DNA of 64,000 nt from DATAXP01 sp036272935. GTDB taxonomy: Bacteria; Planctomycetota; Planctomycetia; Pirellulales; PNKZ01. The notes below the pieces were generated by a model. That model had not been told where the DNA came from, made no database searches, and saw nothing but the letters and a program-made list of their open reading frames with translations. The stretch lies in assembly GCA_036272935.1 (NCBI GenBank), contig DATAXP010000110.1, positions 7,253-71,252 on the forward strand, in the 5' to 3' direction. Positions 18,205 through 26,844 of this stretch are shown one piece after another. Position numbers and translations under genes: made by a program. Every line of letters begins with the position of its first letter. Position 1 is the first letter of the stretch.

Positions 18205-19707
18205 TCACGGCGGCGGCAGCGGTTGCTGCGGGGCGCCCGCGGCGGCGATCGGCAGTCGCACGGCAGCCGTGGCGGGCTGCCCCAATACGGTGAACAGCCG
18301 AAATTGGGCGCGATCGGCAGCGATGGTCGCCGTGATCAGGTCTTGCCGCGCCTGGGCCAACAGCGATTGGCTGTTGAGCACTTCGATCGGCAGCCCCTCG
18401 AGGCCGCGGATGCGGTTCAGATCGCGTTCCAGCCCGTCCTCGGCGATGCGCAGTTGGCGCTGGAAGACCGGTACCTGTTCCAGCGCGGCGTTCGACTGCG
18501 CATAAGCTTCGGTGACTTCCTGTTCGACTTGCCGAAACATCCGCGTTCGTTCGGCGTCGGCCTGCCGTATTTCGGCCCGGCGACGCTGCTGGAGCGCCAC
18601 GTTGCCGACGCCAAAGTTTTGCAGGGTCCACATGGCCCAGGCGTCGAAGTCTTGCCGGCCGTAATAACTTCCCAGTGCTGGGTTCGTCGCGCTGCTCCCG
18701 CCGCCGAAGGTGCCGCCGCTGTAGCCGACCATCACGGTCGGCAATACCGGCCGGGCCAGCTCTTGTCGATAGCGTGTACGAGTGACGGCGACCATAGCAC
18801 TACGCGCGGCAAGCTCCGGACGTTGCACCTCCGCGATGCCGAGCAACTCCGGAAGACGAAACTGCGGATCGACGAGCTGGAGGGTCCCCAGCGGAATCGC
18901 CGCCGCGCGCAGCCGCACGCTCGGGTCGAGCTGCAACAGCGCGGCGAGCCTTGCCCCGGCAATCACAACGCGTTCCTCGGCGCGGACGATTTCGTTGCGC
19001 AGCAGCAACAGCGCCGTCGCAGCGCGTTCGGCATCGGCTTCGCGTCCCTGGCCGGCGTTGGCATAGTTCCTCGTCAGGCGTACGACCTCCTGCAAGTCGA
19101 CTTCGCTCTGCCTCCAGGCGGCATGCTGCATCTCGGCCGCGACGAGGTTCCAATACCCGTCGCACACTTGCAGCAGCACGTTGTTGTTGGTCGCCTGCGT
19201 GCTGTAGCGTACGTTCGCTAACTGTTGCCGGGCAGCCAGCGGATTGAACAGCGCGTCGCCGATCTGGTTGAAGAACTGCACGCCTGGGATCATCGCCGGC
19301 CCCGAGCCGACCGCCATCGCGCCCGCGCCAAAGTAGAACGACTGCTGCATCATCGACGTGATGTTGCCCGCGTTCTGCTGCAAGGGGCCGGTGTGATCGT
19401 GATAGTTTCCGCCGGCCGCCAGGTTCGGCAGCCAGGTGGCCCGGGCCAGCAGCAGCAACGCCTGGTTCTCGCGAATCGCCTCGCGTGCCGCCCCCAGGGT
19501 CGGATTCATCTGCTCCGCGAGGCGTAGTACCGTATCGAGGTCGATCGGCTGCGAGCCGCCCGTCTCGGGAATGGTTGGTCCCTGGCTCGTCGAGATGAGC
19601 GTCGTCGATTCGGCGGCCGGTATCTCCGCGGCAACCGTCGAACCGATGGCAACAGCTCTGCACAGCAGCACCAAAACTACGATCCGCGTCCAACGCCCGC
19701 CGCTCAT
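18205..19707 (-). CDS. TolC-family outer-membrane efflux protein (second of pair)
   Basis: A 500-residue outer-membrane channel subunit of the TolC/OEP family. A signal peptide ends near GSTVAAE. Two OEP halves follow, each mostly coiled helix, with QPIDLDTVLRLAEQMNPTL at the start of the first half and repeated patterns such as QADAERTRMFRQVEQEVTEAYAQ. The C-terminus is Pro-rich. The ATG overlaps the stop of the upstream paralogue by four bases, so translation is coupled. No RND pump, membrane fusion protein or ABC gene lies in the cluster. Confidence 0.85.
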   Translation of the reverse strand: MSGGRWTRIVVLVLLCRAVAIGSTVAAEIPAAESTTLISTSQGPTIPETGGSQPIDLDTVLRLAEQMNPTLGAAREAIRENQALLLLARATWLPNLAAGGNYHDHTGPLQQNAGNITSMMQQSFYFGAGAMAVGSGPAMIPGVQFFNQIGDALFNPLAARQQLANVRYSTQATNNNVLLQVCDGYWNLVAAEMQHAAWRQSEVDLQEVVRLTRNYANAGQGREADAERAATALLLLRNEIVRAEERVVIAGARLAALLQLDPSVRLRAAAIPLGTLQLVDPQFRLPELLGIAEVQRPELAARSAMVAVTRTRYRQELARPVLPTVMVGYSGGTFGGGSSATNPALGSYYGRQDFDAWAMWTLQNFGVGNVALQQRRRAEIRQADAERTRMFRQVEQEVTEAYAQSNAALEQVPVFQRQLRIAEDGLERDLNRIRGLEGLPIEVLNSQSLLAQARQDLITATIAADRAQFRLFTVLGQPATAAVRLPIAAAGAPQQPLPPP

Positions 19708-21290
19708 GGAGCGACTCCGGCCGGTTCTTCGACCGGCGGCAAGGGGCTGGGGACCGGCGGCAAGCGAATGATGGCCTGTTGTGGCTGGGCCAGGACATCG
19801 GCGGGCGGCTGCCCCAGGGCGACGTACATCTCCAATTGGGCGCGATTGAAATCGGCGATGGCGTTCAGATAGTCTTCGCGCGCACGACCTAGCAGCCGCA
19901 AACTATCAAGCACTTCGATCGGCAATCCTTCTTGTCCGCGGATGCGCTTCATGTCCTGGGCAAAGGCATTCTGACCGCGCAGCACCGCTTGTTCGCTGAT
20001 CACGATCTGCGCCTGCCGCGCGTGGATGCGGGCATACGCTTCGGCCACTTCTTGACGGACGCGATTCAGGACGACGAGCTGCTGAAAATCGGCGATCCGG
20101 GCACGTGCCTCCGCCGCGCGCACCAGCGCCGCATTGCCCACGCCCAGGTTCTGGAGCGTCCAGTAAAAGATTGCGTCGAAATCGCTGCGACCGTCGAACG
20201 CGGTGGGCGTGCCGAGAATGCCGCCGCCAAAGCCGCCGGCACTGTAACCGAGAATAATCTGAGGCGAGAACGGCAGGACGCGCGCGGCGTCTGCGGCCAA
20301 CAACGCCTCGCGGATCGCCGCCCGACGCTCGGCCAGCTCGGGGCGCTGCAAGAGCGAGATTGCCACCAATTCACTCAAGGGCATTGTGTCGGGAACCACC
20401 GACACCGGTACGATCCACGGTTCGATCGGATGCAGGCGAACCACCGGATCGAGGTTCAGCAGGGCAGCCAGTCGCGCGGAAACCGTCAGCACGCTCGCTT
20501 CGGCCAGCAGGACGTCGGTTTGCCGGCGGGCCAGCTCTGTGGCGGCACGATCGGCATCGGCCAATCGCCCCACGCCGGCACGAGCGTACGATTCGGTCAG
20601 CCGCGCCACCTCGGCCGATTCGTCGCGCGTCCGAACGGCGACGGCGCGCGACCCTTCGCCGCGCATGAGGTCGACGTGTGCCACCGACACGCGCAGCAAT
20701 ACGTCGTTGCGTGCCGCGACGTTGGCAAACGTCCGTTGGGCGACGACCTGCCGAGTGCGCAGGAATCCGAACAGCGAATCGCTGAGGTTCAGGTTGTACT
20801 GCACGCCAGGAATCTGCACCGTGCCAGCGCCGACGGCGTTGGTTCCCGCGCCGACATAGACCGCCTGGCGATCGACGTTCAGGATGCTGCCGTCGGAGGC
20901 TTGCAGGTTGCCTTGGTGATTGTCGTAGTTCGTGCCAAGGTTGATGCTCGGCAGAATCTGCGCCGCCGCGAATTGCCGCAAGGCGATCGACTCACTGACA
21001 CGAGCCCGGGCTTGCATCAGCTCGGGATTGCGGACACCGGCCAATCGCAGCGCGGAATCGAGGTCGATCGGCGCTGTCTCAGGATTCAGGATCGAGGCCG
21101 GATTCGGCAACTCGGGGCGATCCGCCAGCGGCGGTAGCGGCACGAACTCGGTAGTCGGTTGCGTGGCAGCAATCGGAGGAAGCAGAGGCGCTGCCTTCAC
21201 CGGCGGCGGTGCTTGCGCAAGCGTCGCAGCTCCCTGCGCGATGAGTATCGCAACCGCCGTTATAGCGAGCAAAACACGCAACTTCATCAT
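19704..21290 (-). CDS. TolC-family outer-membrane efflux protein (first of pair)
   Basis: A 528-residue paralogue of the next gene. The signal peptide MKLRVLLAITAVAILIAQG is preceded by ATGATG and an AGGCGG site, which is why 21290 (or 21287) is chosen over the longer open frame to 21368. After a Pro-rich linker come two OEP repeats, starting APIDLDSALRLAGVRNPEL. Shared segments with the partner include LEGLPIEVL/QEGLPIEVL near the end, FGGG in the middle and FDAIFYWTLQNLGVGNAAL versus FDAWAMWTLQNFGVGNVAL, indicating tandem duplication followed by divergence. The proteins could form homotrimers or a mixed channel; the cargo is not evident. Confidence 0.85.
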   Translation of the reverse strand: MMKLRVLLAITAVAILIAQGAATLAQAPPPVKAAPLLPPIAATQPTTEFVPLPPLADRPELPNPASILNPETAPIDLDSALRLAGVRNPELMQARARVSESIALRQFAAAQILPSINLGTNYDNHQGNLQASDGSILNVDRQAVYVGAGTNAVGAGTVQIPGVQYNLNLSDSLFGFLRTRQVVAQRTFANVAARNDVLLRVSVAHVDLMRGEGSRAVAVRTRDESAEVARLTESYARAGVGRLADADRAATELARRQTDVLLAEASVLTVSARLAALLNLDPVVRLHPIEPWIVPVSVVPDTMPLSELVAISLLQRPELAERRAAIREALLAADAARVLPFSPQIILGYSAGGFGGGILGTPTAFDGRSDFDAIFYWTLQNLGVGNAALVRAAEARARIADFQQLVVLNRVRQEVAEAYARIHARQAQIVISEQAVLRGQNAFAQDMKRIRGQEGLPIEVLDSLRLLGRAREDYLNAIADFNRAQLEMYVALGQPPADVLAQPQQAIIRLPPVPSPLPPVEEPAGVAP

Positions 21291-21449
21291 TCCGCCTGCA
21301 TTTGGCAAATGCCGCAAGGCCGGTATAGCCGTTGCGCCCCGAACCTTGAATCGGCGGCCGGGCGGCAATTTCTAATAATTGGCTGTCGTGGCCGGTCGGG
21401 TTGATGCAGGCGATACAACGCCGCCGGCCGGCATAATCGGCACGACCGG

Positions 21450-22643
21450 TTAGGTGGCGCCGGCCAGCTTTCGCAGCTGCCCGACCGATTCGCTCACGGC
21501 GGAAATTGCCGTTTCGACTTCGTCAGCGGTGTTAAAGCGACCGAGCCCGAAGCGCAGGCTGGCACGGGTCAGGTCTTCACCGATTCCCAAGGCGCGCAGC
21601 ACGTGGCTGGGCTCGGGATTGGCGCTTGTGCAGGCGCTACCGGAGCTGACGGCCAAGGTTTTCATGGCCATCATCAGCGCTTCGCCATCGACCCCTGCGA
21701 AGCTGACGTTCAAGTTTCCCGGCAGCCGCAGTCCCGGCTCTTCGAGTACCGGACCGTTGAGGGTCACGCCGTCGAGTGCGGAGTTTAGCCCCGACCATAA
21801 CCGAGCGCGCAGCGCGGCGAGCCGAGGCATTTCGTGCGGCAGCTCCGCGATGCAGAGTTCGAGCGCCCGCGCAAAGCCGATGATTCCCGGGACGTTGAGT
21901 GTGCCGCTGCGCAGTCCATTTTCCTGGCCGCCGCCGTCAATCTGCGCATCGAGCCGCACCGGAGTGCCGCTTCGTCGCACGTACAGCGCGCCGACTCCCT
22001 TGGGTCCATAAATCTTGTGGGCCGTGAAGCTCATCAAGTCGACGCCCAGCGCACGCACGTCAACCGGCATTTTTCCCACGGCCTGCGTCGCGTCGCAGTG
22101 CAGCAACACGCCGCGCGAGCGGCACACCGCGGCGATCTCGGCGATCGGCTGGATGATGCCGATCTCGTTGTTCGCCAACATCACCGATACCAGGATCGTG
22201 TCGTCGCGCAGCGCGTCGGCCACGCGCTGGGGATCGAGCCATCCGGCACGCACGCTGGGCGCTTGCTCGACCGGCAGCAGCGTCACCGAATAACCGCGCC
22301 GGCCGAGCCTTTCCAGCGGGTCGAGCACTGCGCGATGCTCGGTCGTCACGCTGACCAGATGGCTGCCCTTGCGGCGCTGCCGCTCGGCAATGCCGCGCAA
22401 GGCCAGGTTGTCGCTTTCGGTCGCGCCGCTGGTAAAGACAATCTCGCGCCCCGAGGCGCCGATCGCCGCGGCGATGCTTTCGCGCGCCTGGTCGACCGCT
22501 TCCTTCGCTTCCCAGCCGAACGGATGGCTGACGCTGCCGGGATTGCCGTAGCGGTCGGTGAACCACGGCAGCATCGCCTGGACGACGCGCGGATCGACGC
22601 GCGTCGTGGCGTGGTTGTCCATGTAGATCACGGCGTCGGCCAT
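21450..22643 (-). CDS. iscS: Cysteine desulfurase (IscS/NifS class)
   Basis: PLP enzyme that removes sulfur from cysteine for Fe-S cluster and thio-cofactor synthesis. The 397-residue form starts MADAVIYMDNHATTRVDP. Key sites: SGATESDNLA, the PLP histidine region TTEHRAVLDPL, the Schiff-base lysine in SFTAHKIYGPKG, and the catalytic cysteine loop SSGSACTSANPEPSHVL. The open frame continues 23 codons upstream into a palindromic repeat and is rejected. No Shine-Dalgarno is visible before ATG 22643, but TATAAT lies 6 nt upstream, suggesting a leaderless mRNA. No iscU or iscR is adjacent. The symbol is by class; NifS-like group I cannot be excluded. Confidence 0.9.
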   Translation of the reverse strand: MADAVIYMDNHATTRVDPRVVQAMLPWFTDRYGNPGSVSHPFGWEAKEAVDQARESIAAAIGASGREIVFTSGATESDNLALRGIAERQRRKGSHLVSVTTEHRAVLDPLERLGRRGYSVTLLPVEQAPSVRAGWLDPQRVADALRDDTILVSVMLANNEIGIIQPIAEIAAVCRSRGVLLHCDATQAVGKMPVDVRALGVDLMSFTAHKIYGPKGVGALYVRRSGTPVRLDAQIDGGGQENGLRSGTLNVPGIIGFARALELCIAELPHEMPRLAALRARLWSGLNSALDGVTLNGPVLEEPGLRLPGNLNVSFAGVDGEALMMAMKTLAVSSGSACTSANPEPSHVLRALGIGEDLTRASLRFGLGRFNTADEVETAISAVSESVGQLRKLAGAT

Positions 22644-22649
22644 CGATCG

Positions 22650-22655
22650 ATTATA
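22650..22655 (-). promoter_or_regulatory. TATAAT -10 box 6 nt before the cysteine desulfurase ATG
   Basis: A perfect TATAAT on the minus strand, with ATG starting 6 nt downstream and no ribosome site. Transcription would begin at or next to the A of the start codon. No good -35 hexamer is seen at 17 nt. Confidence 0.45.
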
Positions 22656-22666
22656 TCCAACCGAAT

Positions 22667-22727
22667 GTTTAGCCGGGGCGTTTGCCGCCGCGCGGCAAAA
22701 CGCGGCGAGCAAGCTCGCCGGCTAAAC
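22667..22727. repeat. GTTTAGCCGG palindrome (REP-like)
   Basis: Outer arms GTTTAGCCGG (22667-22676) and CCGGCTAAAC (22718-22727). Inside are two further hairpins, TTTGCCG.../CGGCAAA and GGCGAGC/GCTCGCC. It starts right after the stop of the monohaem protein gene and could terminate it. Confidence 0.7.
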
Positions 22728-23707
22728 TACCGGTATTCGCCGTGGCAGGTGTCGCAGGCCTTGTTGATGCGGGCCACGGCCGACTGAGCGCCGGTCTGGT
22801 TGTCGGTCTTGATCGCTTCGACCAATTCGAGGCATTGCGCCTGGAGCGCCGCCGCGTAGCCGACGTAGGTGGCATCGTCGCCGGAATCGAACGTCGGATC
22901 TTTGATGATCCCGGCAAGCATGGCGAGCAACTGCGCTTCGCGCAGCAAAGCGTCTTTGTTCTTGGCGAAGGCGCCGCGGTCGGCGGTCCACTTACCCAGG
23001 TACTCGGTGCGGGCCTCTTCCATGCGCTTCATCAGCGGTGGGCGGCTGATGAGTTTCCCCAGTTCGTCGCTGCCTTCGCCCTTTGGCAGATCGACCGTGC
23101 CGCCGCGGATCAATTCGGCGAGGTCCTCGGCACGCGCCTTGGCTTCTTTGAACGTCGCATCGCTGCTGGTCTTGCAGTTCAGGCTCACTTGCGAGAACTT
23201 ATTCCGCAGCCCGAGCGCGTCGTTTTTCCAGCGCACATCGCCGTCGTACTGAGCAATCACGGCAAACAACGACGCCAGGACACTGTAGGCCACCTGGGCC
23301 TTTTCCCGGCCGTTGCCTTTGAATTCGGTCATGCTCTTGACCGCCGCGTTTACCAACGGAATCTGAGCTTTCACCTCGGCTTCAAGATTGTCGGCCGAGA
23401 TCAGCGACGACCACGATCCCCCGCCGCTGGCCGCAGGAGCCGCAGCGCCGGGTGCAGGTGCTGCCGCGCCCGGGCCATTTACCGTTGCCGCAGCAGCAGG
23501 CGCGACCAACGCTCCACCCGGAGAACCGGGACCGAGCAGTTGTAGCGCGTCGCCCGAGAACAACTCGACGATGTCGCGATCGAACTTCGGCGGATCGACT
23601 GTCCCCTTCGCGGCCAAGGCAACGCTTGACCCAAAGGCCAAAAACGCAATGGCGGTGTTCAACCAAGGAGCGCGCTGCGGTGACTGGCAAGGCGTGCGGC
23701 AGGGCAT
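22727..23707 (-). CDS. Exported protein with a single C-terminal CxxCH haem site
   Basis: A 326-residue protein with an N-terminal signal (WLNTAIAFLAFGSSVALAA), a Pro/Ala/Gly-rich linker (about 75-110) and a long helical region. It ends in CDTCHGEYR, a c-type haem-attachment motif four residues from the C-terminus, as in cytochrome c' and c-556-like four-helix proteins. The rest does not closely match a family I can name. ATG 23707 is chosen over a TTG nine codons upstream; GGGAG lies ahead. It is upstream of the cysteine desulfurase gene on the same strand and separated from it by a palindrome. Confidence 0.75.
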   Translation of the reverse strand: MPCRTPCQSPQRAPWLNTAIAFLAFGSSVALAAKGTVDPPKFDRDIVELFSGDALQLLGPGSPGGALVAPAAAATVNGPGAAAPAPGAAAPAASGGGSWSSLISADNLEAEVKAQIPLVNAAVKSMTEFKGNGREKAQVAYSVLASLFAVIAQYDGDVRWKNDALGLRNKFSQVSLNCKTSSDATFKEAKARAEDLAELIRGGTVDLPKGEGSDELGKLISRPPLMKRMEEARTEYLGKWTADRGAFAKNKDALLREAQLLAMLAGIIKDPTFDSGDDATYVGYAAALQAQCLELVEAIKTDNQTGAQSAVARINKACDTCHGEYR

Positions 23708-23780
23708 TGCGGCGATTCTCCCGAAGTCCAACAAGGTTCAAAACCATTATGGATCGAGAAACCTGCCGCGGCAACCAGCG

Positions 23781-24977
23781 TCACGCGGCGTCGAGAGCGT
23801 CGACGATCAGGCTGCCGATGTTCAGCGCCGAAGTTGCGGCCGGCGACGGGGCGTTGCAGACGTTCACCACGTGGTCGTGTTTTTCGATGATGAAGTCGTC
23901 GACCAATTCGCCGCCGGGACTTACTGCCATGGCGCGTACACCGGCTGGGCCTGTGTGTAAATCCTCGCTGCGAATCTCGGGCACCAGCCGCTGCAAGGCG
24001 CGCACGAACGCGCTCTTGCTGAGGCTGCGCCACATCTCGCCCAGTCCAATGCGCCAATATTTTGCAGCCATCCGCCGGAAGCCTCGGTAGCTGACCGCCT
24101 CGGCCAGCTCGCGCAGATTGATATCGCTCTTACGATACCCTTCGCGGGCCCAGGCGAGCACGGCGTTGGGGCCGCACTCGACTCCGCCCGTAACCATCCG
24201 GGTGAAATGCACACCTAAGAAGGGAAAGCTAGGGTTCGGCACCGGGTAGATGAGGTTTCGGCACAGCGGCCATGCCGTCGGCACTAACTCGAAATACTCA
24301 CCACGAAACGGCAGGATTTGCACCTCGGGCTTCTTGCCCGACATGGTCGCGACGCGATCGGAATACAGCCCGGCACAGTTCACCAGCCGCTTCGCCGGGA
24401 ACTCGCCGGCGGTCGACTCGGCAATAATGCCGGTGCCGTTGGGATGCATGCCGGTCACGCGTGCTTGCAGCACGATCTGACCCCCGGCGCGCTCGATGTT
24501 CGCCGCCAGCCGCTGGCAGACTCCTTTGAAATCGACGATGCCCGCCTCGGGAACGTGGAGGGCGCGAATGCCGGCAGTGTGCGGCTCAAGCTCGCAGAGG
24601 CGTTCGCGGCCGATCATCTCGCAGACCACGCCGTTGGCCTTGCCGCGCTCGTAGATTTTCTCCAAGGCGGGCAGCTCCTCTTCGCCAACGGCGACGATCA
24701 CCTTGCCACACAAGTCGTAAGCAACTCCTTCGGCTTGGCAGAAGTCGACCATCGCTTGCTTGCCCGCTCGGCAATTCTTGGCCCGCATCGTGCCGGGCTT
24801 GTAGTAGATGCCCGAGTGCAGCACGCCCGAGTTACGGCCGGTCTGGTGGAACGCCAGCTCGGCTTCCTTTTCGAGCAGCACGACGCTGTTGCCGGGATAG
24901 CGTCGCTGGTATTGATACGCGGCGGCGAGTCCGACGATGCCGCCACCCACGACGAGTAAGTCGCACTGCGTAGTCAT
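23781..24977 (-). CDS. lhgO: L-2-hydroxyglutarate oxidase/dehydrogenase
   Basis: FAD-dependent oxidation of L-2-hydroxyglutarate to 2-oxoglutarate, with electrons passed to the membrane quinone pool. The 398-residue protein has the dinucleotide-binding start CDLLVVGGGIVGLAAAYQY, then FHQTGRNSGVLHSGIYYKPGT, the active-site stretch characteristic of LhgO, GIVDFKGVC and the C-terminal GPAGVRAMAVSPGGELVDDF. The frame is open far upstream to 25325, but ATG 24977 gives the exact family N-terminus. TATACT lies 7 nt before ATG without a ribosome site, suggesting leaderless expression. It is divergent from the RmlD-like gene. Confidence 0.93.
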   Translation of the reverse strand: MTTQCDLLVVGGGIVGLAAAYQYQRRYPGNSVVLLEKEAELAFHQTGRNSGVLHSGIYYKPGTMRAKNCRAGKQAMVDFCQAEGVAYDLCGKVIVAVGEEELPALEKIYERGKANGVVCEMIGRERLCELEPHTAGIRALHVPEAGIVDFKGVCQRLAANIERAGGQIVLQARVTGMHPNGTGIIAESTAGEFPAKRLVNCAGLYSDRVATMSGKKPEVQILPFRGEYFELVPTAWPLCRNLIYPVPNPSFPFLGVHFTRMVTGGVECGPNAVLAWAREGYRKSDINLRELAEAVSYRGFRRMAAKYWRIGLGEMWRSLSKSAFVRALQRLVPEIRSEDLHTGPAGVRAMAVSPGGELVDDFIIEKHDHVVNVCNAPSPAATSALNIGSLIVDALDAA

Positions 24978-24984
24978 GCGAAGC

Positions 24985-24990
24985 AGTATA
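24985..24990 (-). promoter_or_regulatory. TATACT -10 box 7 nt before lhgO
   Basis: On the minus strand, TATACT is followed by seven bases and then the ATG of lhgO. There is no Shine-Dalgarno in the gap. Confidence 0.4.
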
Positions 24991-25164
24991 ACGGCCCGAA
25001 AATCCCGCGAATATCGACCTTGGAACGATCCGGGGGCGTCGATACAATCCGCCCCCGCTTTGCAACCGGGGAGGCGCGGCGGAATTGTGGCCGGCTCGAC
25101 GATGCCCTGGCACGATGTTGTGCTATCAGGGGTCGAGTCTGCACGCCAAGCACGGAGGCACGCT

Positions 25165-26112
25165 GTGGACAAACTGCTGATCGTCGGCGCCGATACGATG
25201 CTCGGGGCGAACTTGGCACTCGCACTGCGCAATCGTTGGCAGGTGGTCCTACTAGGCGGCGACGAGACGCCGATGCTCGACGGATGCTTGTCGAGCGTCT
25301 GCGACCTCAGCGATTGCCGCGACACTAGCTATCGCGTGCTCGTGGAGTCGCCGCGAGCGATCGTTCACTGTTCGCGCCTGGCGACCAGCGGCTGGGACAT
25401 GCTCACCGCCAACGAGCCGATCGATACGCAGGAACTGATCCAACAAGCTTTGTCGCTGGCTAGCGCCGCCGAGCAGGCGGGCTGTCCGCTGACGGTGCTG
25501 ACCACCGACGCAATTTTCTCCGGCCCGCGGATGTTCCATTGCGAGCCCGCGCCAGCGACGGCGAACCACTCGATGGCCGAGGCGGCCAAGACGTTTGAGC
25601 GCGCCATGGCCAAGACGCCCGCCTTGATCGTGCGGACCCATGCCTATGGTTGGAGTCCCGTCGGTGCGCCGCAGGGATTCGCCGAAACGGCGTGGGAGAA
25701 CCTGAACGGCAGCATCGGCTGCCCGGTCGATGCACAGAACTACTGCACGCCGATCCTCGCCACCGACCTGGCGCCACTGGTATGCAAGGCGATCGAGCTG
25801 AACCTGCGCGGCGTATATCACCTCACCGGCGCCGAGCGCACGAACCAGTACCGCTTTGCGGCCGAGATGGCAGTGGCCTGCGGCCTGACAGGCCGACAGG
25901 TATTGCTCGAACCGCCGAAGCGCCGCACCTCGAACCGGCCATTCATGGACGAAACCTCGCTGAACACCGGCATGGCCCGCCGCGACTTGCGGATGCCGCT
26001 GCCGATGTTGCGCGAGGGGCTCGCACGCTTTGCCGACCAGGCAAACAATGGCTTCCGCGACACGCTGCGGTCGGCCTACCGCGCGGTCAAAGGCCACCAG
26101 CACGCGGCCTGA
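25165..26112 (+). CDS. RmlD-like NAD(P)-binding protein lacking the catalytic Tyr
   Basis: A 315-residue extended-SDR fold protein similar to dTDP-4-dehydrorhamnose reductase. It opens LLIVGADTMLGANLALAL (Rossmann), with CPLTVLTTDAIFSG matching the RmlD strand 5 region and PALIVRTHAYGWSP the following strand. At the place of the YxxxK catalytic pair it reads NHSMAEAAKTFERA: the Lys region is kept but no Tyr is present. It may therefore be a non-catalytic or altered reductase. Start is GTG 25165 with GGAGG seven bases upstream; the longer frame to 24937 overlaps the divergent lhgO. It ends just before a perfect palindrome. Confidence 0.75.
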   Translation: MDKLLIVGADTMLGANLALALRNRWQVVLLGGDETPMLDGCLSSVCDLSDCRDTSYRVLVESPRAIVHCSRLATSGWDMLTANEPIDTQELIQQALSLASAAEQAGCPLTVLTTDAIFSGPRMFHCEPAPATANHSMAEAAKTFERAMAKTPALIVRTHAYGWSPVGAPQGFAETAWENLNGSIGCPVDAQNYCTPILATDLAPLVCKAIELNLRGVYHLTGAERTNQYRFAAEMAVACGLTGRQVLLEPPKRRTSNRPFMDETSLNTGMARRDLRMPLPMLREGLARFADQANNGFRDTLRSAYRAVKGHQHAA

Positions 26113-26113
26113 T

Positions 26114-26172
26114 GTTTAGCCGGCGGCCTTGGCCGCCGTGTTGATCGCGGCGGCCAAGGCCGCCGGCTAAAC
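26114..26172. repeat. Perfect GTTTAGCC palindrome with 24-bp arms
   Basis: Arms 26114-26137 and 26149-26172 are perfect inverted copies, each beginning or ending with GTTTAGCCGGCGGCC or its complement, around an 11-base loop. It lies between convergent genes and supplies the final codon and TAG stop (GTT TAG) of the HAD gene. It would form a very stable bidirectional terminator hairpin. Confidence 0.85.
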
Positions 26173-26844
26173 ACACTCCCCCAGTCCCAACAGCTCGTAC
26201 AGCCGCGGATCGGCCAACGTATCGGCCACCAGTGCCGCTCCATCGAAGTCGTGCGCCCGGCTGTGCCCCGCCGGCACCGCCACGGCAATCGCTCCCGCCG
26301 CCACCGCAGCGCGGCAGCCGTTCTGACTGTCTTCCAGCACCAGCATTTCGGTAGGCGCAACACCCAGCCGTCGCGCCGCCGACAGATAGATCTCCGGATG
26401 CGGCTTGCCGTCGACCACATCTTCGGCCGTGAGCAAGAAGGCGAACCTGGGCTCGAGGTCGAATCGTCGCAGCACGTCACTGGCGAAGTGCCTGCCGCTG
26501 CTGGTCGCGATCGCCTTGGGGATCACTGCCGCCTCGAGCGCCGCCAGCAACTCGGCAAGCCCGGGCATGAACGCCAGCCGGGTGTCGAGAATGCCCGCAA
26601 AGATCTCGGTCGTTTCGCTAGCAAGCTGTTCGACGGTGTCGGGCAGGCAATGCCAGTCGATCATCATCTGCAGCGACACGCGGCCGGGGCGTCCCATCAT
26701 CCGATTGAGCAGCTCGACGGGAAAATCGCATCCGCGCCGCCGCAACAGCTCCGTGCCGACCCCTTGATACAGTTCCTCGGTGTTGAACATCAGGCCATCG
26801 AGATCGAACACGACGGCCTTTGCTCTGTTGTTTCGTGGCTTCAT
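26167..26844 (-). CDS. HAD-superfamily phosphatase (beta-phosphoglucomutase-like)
   Basis: A 225-residue haloacid dehalogenase-type hydrolase, subfamily I with a helical cap. Motif I is VVFDLDGLMFNTE with the nucleophile Asp, motif II IATSSGR, motif III lysine in GKPHPEIYLSAA, and motif IV LVLEDSQNG. Such enzymes act on small sugar phosphates; the substrate is unknown. ATG 26844 overlaps the stop of the upstream NUDIX gene by four bases. The last codons (ECV then stop) come partly from the adjacent palindrome, so the C-terminus has probably been trimmed or extended by the repeat. Confidence 0.85.
   Translation of the reverse strand: MKPRNNRAKAVVFDLDGLMFNTEELYQGVGTELLRRRGCDFPVELLNRMMGRPGRVSLQMMIDWHCLPDTVEQLASETTEIFAGILDTRLAFMPGLAELLAALEAAVIPKAIATSSGRHFASDVLRRFDLEPRFAFLLTAEDVVDGKPHPEIYLSAARRLGVAPTEMLVLEDSQNGCRAAVAAGAIAVAVPAGHSRAHDFDGAALVADTLADPRLYELLGLGECV

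Noticed and set aside
22644..22712. Extra 23 codons at the start of the cysteine desulfurase
   Set aside because: They translate a palindromic repeat and precede the conserved family start; the -10 box lies inside them.
24978..25325. Upstream extension of lhgO by 116 codons
   Set aside because: It would cross the divergent RmlD-like gene start; the family N-terminus begins at ATG 24977.
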